From positions 62,001 through 126,000 of the forward strand of contig NZ_AYSE01000004.1 of assembly GCF_000504165.1 (NCBI RefSeq): a DNA stretch of 64,000 bases, in the 5' to 3' direction. Positions 59,526-64,000 of the stretch are shown here, piece after piece. The number at the start of each line of letters is the position of its first letter. The stretch's first letter is position 1. A model generated the notes under the pieces. That model did not search any database, was not told where the DNA came from, and was given only the letters and a program-made list of their open reading frames with translations. This DNA is from Bacillus sp. FJAT-14578. GTDB lineage: Bacteria; Bacillota; Bacilli; Bacillales; Bacillaceae_H. The translations under genes and the position numbers were made by a program.

Positions 59526-62132
59526 ATGAATCAATGGGAACAAGACAAGCAAATTTATCTATCTCTTTTAAAAACCGGCAATGGGACGATCGATGATATC
59601 CTGAAGCTTGATGATGAGAGTCATATCATGAGTGCTGAAGAGAGAACGCTTATTAAAGAGTGTTATGAAAAAAATAGTGTATCGATCCAAAAGCTTGAAA
59701 AAGATCTATTCGAAGTGGCGGTAGTGGGACTTGAAAAAGCAGGGAAAAGTACGTTCGCGAACGCATTGATATCCAATAAGATTTTGCCGGACGCCCCTGT
59801 TCGTTGTACATATACAGCTACGCAACTGGAATTTGGTGATGAGGATAAGGCGGTTGTGGAGTTTTACAGCTTCAATGAATTTAATGAGAAGTTTATAAAC
59901 TTGTTAAAAAGTGTTGAATATGATACGAGTGGGCTGAAGAGTTTTGATTCATTGGCACTGGCGGATTTTGAGCATTATTTTAATGAATTAAGTGTTACGA
60001 ACCCTACGCTGCATAAAATGCATGCTGCAAGGACGGAAGAGGATATAAAGGAAATCATTAAAGAGAAAGAAGAAATTAAACAATATCTAGGATTACAGCC
60101 AAGAGAGTTTCATGATTATGAAGTATATGGTGATGAGCTAAAATCATTCATCACCAATCCAAGTAAATCCCGCGCGGCAAAAAGAATCATTATACGTTCG
60201 AGAGAATTGAAGGATATGAAGAACATCGTCATTTACGATGTACCTGGATTCGATTCTCCTACGCAAATCCATGAAAAACAAACCATCGAGCGATTAAAAC
60301 ACGCAGATTCCATTGTGCTCGTAACGAATGCAGGTCAGACTCCGAATTTATTGGGAACACAATTAAACGTACTTTTAAAGGAAAATGATGATGATGGCAT
60401 TCGTTTATGTGATAAATTCTTTATTTTTGGAAATAAGATTGATTTGGCGAATGATGGTTTTGCTGCAGAGAGTAATATTAAGGCTCTTAGTTATGACTCG
60501 ATAGAAAAATATAAACTGGTAGATCGGAAGCGTCTATTTATTGGTTCATCTTTAGCTTATTTACAAGAAATTGAACTGGAAAGTGGCAGGTTTGCTGTTG
60601 AGAAGCTGGAGAGCTTTGGATTAACGAACAATATCCCAGAATTTAAGCAAGCTTTGCAGGAGTATTATAGTAAAGAACGTTTTGAGGTATTGAAAAAGAG
60701 AATTGATAATAACATTGAAACAATGAAATCCATTTTTCATGGTATCTATGAAAAAAATAATCAGGAAAGTAATTTAGAGGGGCTCGAGAGCAGTAAATAC
60801 TTGATCACGACTCGCTTTATGAGCCAAGCTATACAAAACTTGGAGAACAATCTTTCCCAATTAAGGGATGACGTAAAGCAAGATATTTTAGATAATGAAT
60901 ATTTCACTAAAAAGATTAAACAGCTTTTAGATTGCAGCTTTGAAAAGATTACAGATGAAGACATCGAACAGGTTCGTATTCTCGTTTCCCAAGCACCGGG
61001 ATCAGAGTTCCCGACTGATAAAGTGAACAACAAGCTTCGCGAAATGCTTTACAGCAAGTTCATGTCTAAATTTACGGGAATTGTGATTGAGGTTGCGAAT
61101 GAAAAAGTGACTGAAACGAATAACCAAATTTTAGAGACTCTACTAAAATCATTTGAAATATATAAAGAAAATCCTTTTTATCGGGAGGTTGCTCAGAATG
61201 TATCAGCGCTCATTGAAAAAACAACTTCGGAAGTCTCTTATGATCGGAAGAGCTTTGTCCATCTGATTGAACGCTTCTCAAGGGATTTATTTGATATTTT
61301 AATTTTTTATCCTTTTGCGACACCTAGCCGTTTTGAGAAGTTTGAGAAGGCAGAGCAAGATTTCTACAGTCTTGCCATGTATTATTCAAAAAGGAAAGTC
61401 AACAAGCCTTTTTATATGCAGCCGCTCATTGACATTATTCTTGCTCATGAACAGATGAACAAAGTATCGATCACAGAAATTGAAAATAAAATGTTTAATT
61501 TAATACATGGAATCCCGGTATTAACAAGACTAAGCAGTTCACTTCGGGAGACCATTAAGAGCTATGCAAAACAAATGCGTGAAGAAGCAATGGATGTGGA
61601 TACATTCATGGACTTACTTGAAGAAGGCTTTAATAAAATTGAGCGGGTATTGAATGGGACAACGAATGAGGCTGTTGCCCTAGATATATCCACTAAAGTT
61701 TTTAAGAGCGTATATGATGAGTTGATGAATTCAAGCCGATATCCGACTAGGGAAAATCATCTGGAAGTCCTGAGAAATAAACTGAAGCCTTCATATACTC
61801 GTGAGGAGTTATTGAATGAAATCAATACGGATATCGACTATTTAAATCTGTTATTAAGGGATGTAGTGACAAGAGCTATATCTTTAGAAAAGCCGTTTCT
61901 TTCAACTTTAACGAAACAAATCAATAAATTGATTGAACTGAAGAATAGTGAAGCCGTTTCTGATTTTATCGCTAGGAATGTTGCCAAGATTAAGGCGAAC
62001 GAATTGGCGGAAATTGAAAGAAGAATAAAAGAAATCAAGAATCGCCGTCTGGTGGTCGATAAAATCCAAATTCTCGTTGATAAAATCGAGCATGCTTCTA
62101 ATTCCGTTCAGAAAGAGCTTGTGCTTGTATAG
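59526..62132 (+). CDS. Bacterial dynamin-like GTPase
   Basis: The 868-residue protein has a large G domain: G1 VVGLEKAGKSTFANAL near residue 68, G2 Thr in CTYTATQLEF, G3 IYDVPGFDSP near 238 and G4 FGNKIDLA near 302. The rest is long alpha-helix with coiled-coil character, as in the dynamin stalk. No clear transmembrane paddle is seen. Bacterial dynamins remodel or guard membranes, and some act in phage resistance. ATG 59526 is used; the frame runs back to ATG 59478 but neither start has a strong ribosome site. It is single, flanked on both sides by family B hairpins. Confidence 0.85.
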   Translation: MNQWEQDKQIYLSLLKTGNGTIDDILKLDDESHIMSAEERTLIKECYEKNSVSIQKLEKDLFEVAVVGLEKAGKSTFANALISNKILPDAPVRCTYTATQLEFGDEDKAVVEFYSFNEFNEKFINLLKSVEYDTSGLKSFDSLALADFEHYFNELSVTNPTLHKMHAARTEEDIKEIIKEKEEIKQYLGLQPREFHDYEVYGDELKSFITNPSKSRAAKRIIIRSRELKDMKNIVIYDVPGFDSPTQIHEKQTIERLKHADSIVLVTNAGQTPNLLGTQLNVLLKENDDDGIRLCDKFFIFGNKIDLANDGFAAESNIKALSYDSIEKYKLVDRKRLFIGSSLAYLQEIELESGRFAVEKLESFGLTNNIPEFKQALQEYYSKERFEVLKKRIDNNIETMKSIFHGIYEKNNQESNLEGLESSKYLITTRFMSQAIQNLENNLSQLRDDVKQDILDNEYFTKKIKQLLDCSFEKITDEDIEQVRILVSQAPGSEFPTDKVNNKLREMLYSKFMSKFTGIVIEVANEKVTETNNQILETLLKSFEIYKENPFYREVAQNVSALIEKTTSEVSYDRKSFVHLIERFSRDLFDILIFYPFATPSRFEKFEKAEQDFYSLAMYYSKRKVNKPFYMQPLIDIILAHEQMNKVSITEIENKMFNLIHGIPVLTRLSSSLRETIKSYAKQMREEAMDVDTFMDLLEEGFNKIERVLNGTTNEAVALDISTKVFKSVYDELMNSSRYPTRENHLEVLRNKLKPSYTREELLNEINTDIDYLNLLLRDVVTRAISLEKPFLSTLTKQINKLIELKNSEAVSDFIARNVAKIKANELAEIERRIKEIKNRRLVVDKIQILVDKIEHASNSVQKELVLV

Positions 62133-62190
62133 GATAGAGAGTAATAGCGATGGTGAAATAAACGTCCAAATAGAGTGAATGATATAAAAC

Positions 62191-62233
62191 GGAGTGCCTG
62201 TCGCCCAGCTTGGGTGGTGACAGGCGTTTTTGT
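62191..62233 (+). repeat. Family B hairpin repeat, terminator-like
   Basis: GAGTGCCTGTCGCCCA pairs with TGGGTGGTGACAGGCG, followed by TTTTT, 60 bases after the dynamin stop. Confidence 0.75.
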
Positions 62234-62341
62234 CATTTCCTGGCGGAAGACTCCCGCCTCAAAGAATGTGAAGGGCGTAGCCCAATGAGTAGGTGGGAGA
62301 TGAATGTCGGTTGGCGTTAGCCAAAACTTTCCTCACTATGG

Positions 62342-62361
62342 TATAATAAGAACGAACGTTC
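62342..62361 (+). promoter_or_regulatory. tnpB promoter with LexA-like box
   Basis: TATAAT (62342-62347) is followed at once by GAACGAACGTTC (62350-62361), matching the Bacillus LexA core GAAC-N4-GTTC. The position around +1 would allow SOS control. No clear -35 box is seen. Confidence 0.5.
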
Positions 62362-62383
62362 TTGTTTAGGTGAGGTGAAAGTC

Positions 62384-63562
62384 ATGCTTGTCAACAAAGC
62401 CTATAAATTCCGTATCTATCCAAACAAAAACCAGACTGAACTCATTAATAAAACCATTGGTTGTTCGAGATTTGTGTTCAACTTCTTCCTAGGCAAACAA
62501 AAAGAAAAAGACGCTTATTGGTACATGGCCGAAGAAATGAAGCAGAATGGTCAACTTCGAGCAAACGATTGGAAAGGTACATGCTTAAACAAATATGAAA
62601 CGGTTAAATCCCTTCCTGAATTAAAGAAACATTATGAGTTCCTAAAGGAAGTAGATAGTATTGCTTTGCAAAAATCAGTTGAAAACTTATCTGATTCTTA
62701 TGAACGCTACTACAAAAAGCAAAATAAGCAACCTCGATTTAAGTCTAAAAAGAATCCTGTTCAATCTTACACAACCAAACATACAAACGGAAATATCGCT
62801 GTGGCAGGTCGTCATATTAAGTTACCAAAACTAGGGAACGTTCGTTTTGCGAAAAGTCGTGAAGTTGAAGGTCGAATCATTAGTGCTACCATTAGACGTA
62901 ATCCTTCAGGAAAGTATTTTGTTTCTTTAGTAACTGAAACGGAAGTAGCAGAATTACCAAAAACAAACTCTGCAGTTGGCATTGATGTTGGTTTGAAAGA
63001 TTTTGCTATTCTCTCAGATGGAATGATCTATTCCAACCCAAAGTTTTTCCGTACTTTAGAAGAAAAACTAGCCAAAGCACAACAAATCTTGAGTAGACGA
63101 ACCATAGGCGGATCGAATTGGTACAAAGCTAAAATCAACGTAGCACGTATCCATGAAAAAGTGGCTAACGCACGAAAAGATTACTTAGATAAAATCTCCA
63201 CTGAAATTGTCAAAAACCACGACATAATCGGGATGGAAGATTTGGCGGTACGTAACATGCTTAAAAATGGTTATCTTGCCAAAGCCATTAGCGAAGTATC
63301 TTGGTCACAATTCAAAACCATGATGGAATATAAGGCGAAATGGTACGGGAAACAAGTGGTGACCGTTGCCAAAAACTTTGCTTCTAGTCAACTATGTTCT
63401 GGCTGTGGCTATCAAAACAGAGACGTTAAGAATCTGAATCTTCGTGAATGGGTTTGCCCTTCTTGTGGCACGCATCATGATCGAGATCTTAACGCAGGGC
63501 GAAATCTAAAAAATGAAGCGATAAGACTTCTAACCGTAGGAACTACGGGGATAGCCTACTAA
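62384..63562 (+). CDS. tnpB: TnpB RNA-guided nuclease
   Basis: The 392-residue protein opens [17 protein letters not shown]. The RuvC triad is complete: Asp in [11 protein letters not shown] near residue 202, Glu in [10 protein letters not shown] near 285 and Asp in [10 protein letters not shown] near 367. A zinc ribbon CSGCGY...CPSCG lies near 340-362. TnpB cuts DNA at sites specified by an omega-RNA made from the element's right end and helps keep the element in place. ATG 62384 follows GAGGTGA by 6 bases. All key residues are present, so it should be active. Confidence 0.9.
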   Translation: MLVNKAYKFRIYPNKNQTELINKTIGCSRFVFNFFLGKQKEKDAYWYMAEEMKQNGQLRANDWKGTCLNKYETVKSLPELKKHYEFLKEVDSIALQKSVENLSDSYERYYKKQNKQPRFKSKKNPVQSYTTKHTNGNIAVAGRHIKLPKLGNVRFAKSREVEGRIISATIRRNPSGKYFVSLVTETEVAELPKTNSAVGIDVGLKDFAILSDGMIYSNPKFFRTLEEKLAKAQQILSRRTIGGSNWYKAKINVARIHEKVANARKDYLDKISTEIVKNHDIIGMEDLAVRNMLKNGYLAKAISEVSWSQFKTMMEYKAKWYGKQVVTVAKNFASSQLCSGCGYQNRDVKNLNLREWVCPSCGTHHDRDLNAGRNLKNEAIRLLTVGTTGIAY

Positions 63563-63640
63563 ATATCTGTTCGATAGAATGGAGTTCGTAGGAATCCCCC
63601 ACTTCAACGAGCGTTAGCGAGTAAGTGGTGGGTAGTTCAA
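63420..63640 (+). ncRNA. Probable omega-RNA (reRNA) of the TnpB element
   Basis: In this family the guide RNA overlaps the 3' end of tnpB and runs through the right-end hairpin. Here the hairpin CCCCCACTT...AGTGGTGGG (63596-63632) has an inner GCGTTAGCG stem and is followed by TAGTTCAA; the next bases would be the guide, taken from the EVE gene. The 5' limit is a guess. Confidence 0.5.
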
Positions 63641-64000
63641 GAAGAGCAAAGGGAAGCCGTCTTTCAAATTCAGAACTGGGATGGGTTTTTACATTCCTTT
63701 TACGAGAAACCGGCTCCGAAGCAAAAGGGTAACACATGGATTTTCCAGGGAAATCCTTTGTATTTTCGCATCGATGATTACGTTCAGGAGCATGATCGTT
63801 GGCTCTGGTCGTTAAATCAAGAGCATTATAAAGATCGTATTCAAAATGGTGATACGGTCTATATTTGGCGGTCGGACGGCGGTCAAAAGGGAACAGGCGG
63901 GATTATTGCAAAGGGGAAAATCACGGCGCAGCCAAAGGAAACGGAAGATGCTAGTGACTATTGGATAACGGAAGGGGATACGGAAGAGCGGGAGAGCATT
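63638..64000 (+). CDS. EVE-domain protein, 5' disrupted and running off the window
   Basis: From the first base after the TnpB element the frame is open to the window edge for 121 codons: QEEQREAVFQIQNWDGF, then WIFQGNPLYFRIDDYV, DRWLWSLNQEHYKDRIQNGD and TVYIWRSDGGQKGTGGIIAKG. This is an EVE domain, which in larger proteins precedes an McrB-like AAA+ GTPase and reads modified cytosine. The N-terminus and start codon are not found on either side of the element, so the gene was cut or lost its start when TnpB inserted. The 3' part and any McrC partner lie outside. Confidence 0.7.

Larger units (their letters stand above)
62240..63640 (+). mobile_element. IS200/IS605-type element encoding only TnpB (IS1341 group)
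   Basis: Subterminal hairpins lie at the left (CTCCCGCCT/AGGTGGGAG, 62250-62302) and at the right (CCCCCACTT/AGTGGTGGG, 63596-63632), with tnpB between and no tnpA. There are no terminal inverted repeats, as expected. Boundaries are approximate. Confidence 0.7.

Overview
The window looks like the chromosome of a low-GC Gram-positive spore-former of the Bacillaceae. The signs are a type-B RNase P RNA, a large Bacillus-type SRP RNA (scr), 6S RNA, a KinB-like kinase, a YwaD-like secreted aminopeptidase, an SLH protein, strong AGGAGG-type ribosome sites with many GTG/TTG starts, and AT-rich intergenic DNA. No species is assigned.

Layout. (1) 0-4.3 kb: a pectate-lyase-like beta-helix protein, a phage-type replication protein with small gene remnants before it, and a YHYH/SLH surface protein. 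(2) 4.7-40.3 kb: a dense defence island holding a large SF1 helicase with a C-terminal MTES_1575/Vsr-like nuclease; an EVE-like/HNH endonuclease; a Dam-type adenine methylase divergent from a HerA-NurA pair; a NUDIX hydrolase convergent with a PLD-DEAD-DUF3427 helicase; two tandem HTH + PD-(D/E)XK proteins; a MazG-like pyrophosphohydrolase overlapping a second PLD-DEAD helicase; DptF-DptG-DptH, the phosphorothioation-dependent restriction genes, with no dnd modification gene in view; and a DUF262/DUF1524 protein. IS3-family elements, a recombinase fragment and relics of a second helicase-nuclease and an Rpn-like nuclease lie between them. (3) 40.5-46.4 kb: ordinary genes (M28 peptidase, KinB-like kinase, VOC protein, small membrane protein) plus two more NUDIX copies, one an internal-deletion relic. 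(4) 46.6-52.0 kb: two stable-RNA arrays around a chemotaxis receptor. The first carries ten tRNAs; the second carries tRNA-Leu, rnpB, tRNA-Cys, tRNA-Arg, 6S RNA, scr, tRNA-Ser and tRNA-Glu. Both share promoter, first gene, last two genes and terminator. (5) 52.1-59 kb: a TetR-SMR efflux operon, a TetR regulator with a DUF2306 membrane protein, a GNAT enzyme, an orphan histidine kinase, and a membrane-anchored tandem DJ-1-like protein. (6) 59.5-64 kb: a bacterial dynamin-like GTPase, a TnpB element with a LexA-like box, and an EVE-domain gene cut at its 5' side and running off the window.

How it works together. Most of the first 40 kb encodes nucleases, helicases and nucleotide hydrolases whose families act against foreign DNA. 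The best candidates for an under-described system are the methylase/HerA/NurA trio, the two PLD-helicases each paired with a nucleotide pyrophosphohydrolase (with two PD-(D/E)XK paralogues between them), and the DptFGH set without its modification partner. Two hairpin-repeat families divide the window: a GTCAGTCCCCC family only before 13 kb, and a GTGACAGGCACTTTT family only after 37 kb. Several copies sit at gene truncation points.

All family calls come from reading translated sequence by eye; no database search was run.
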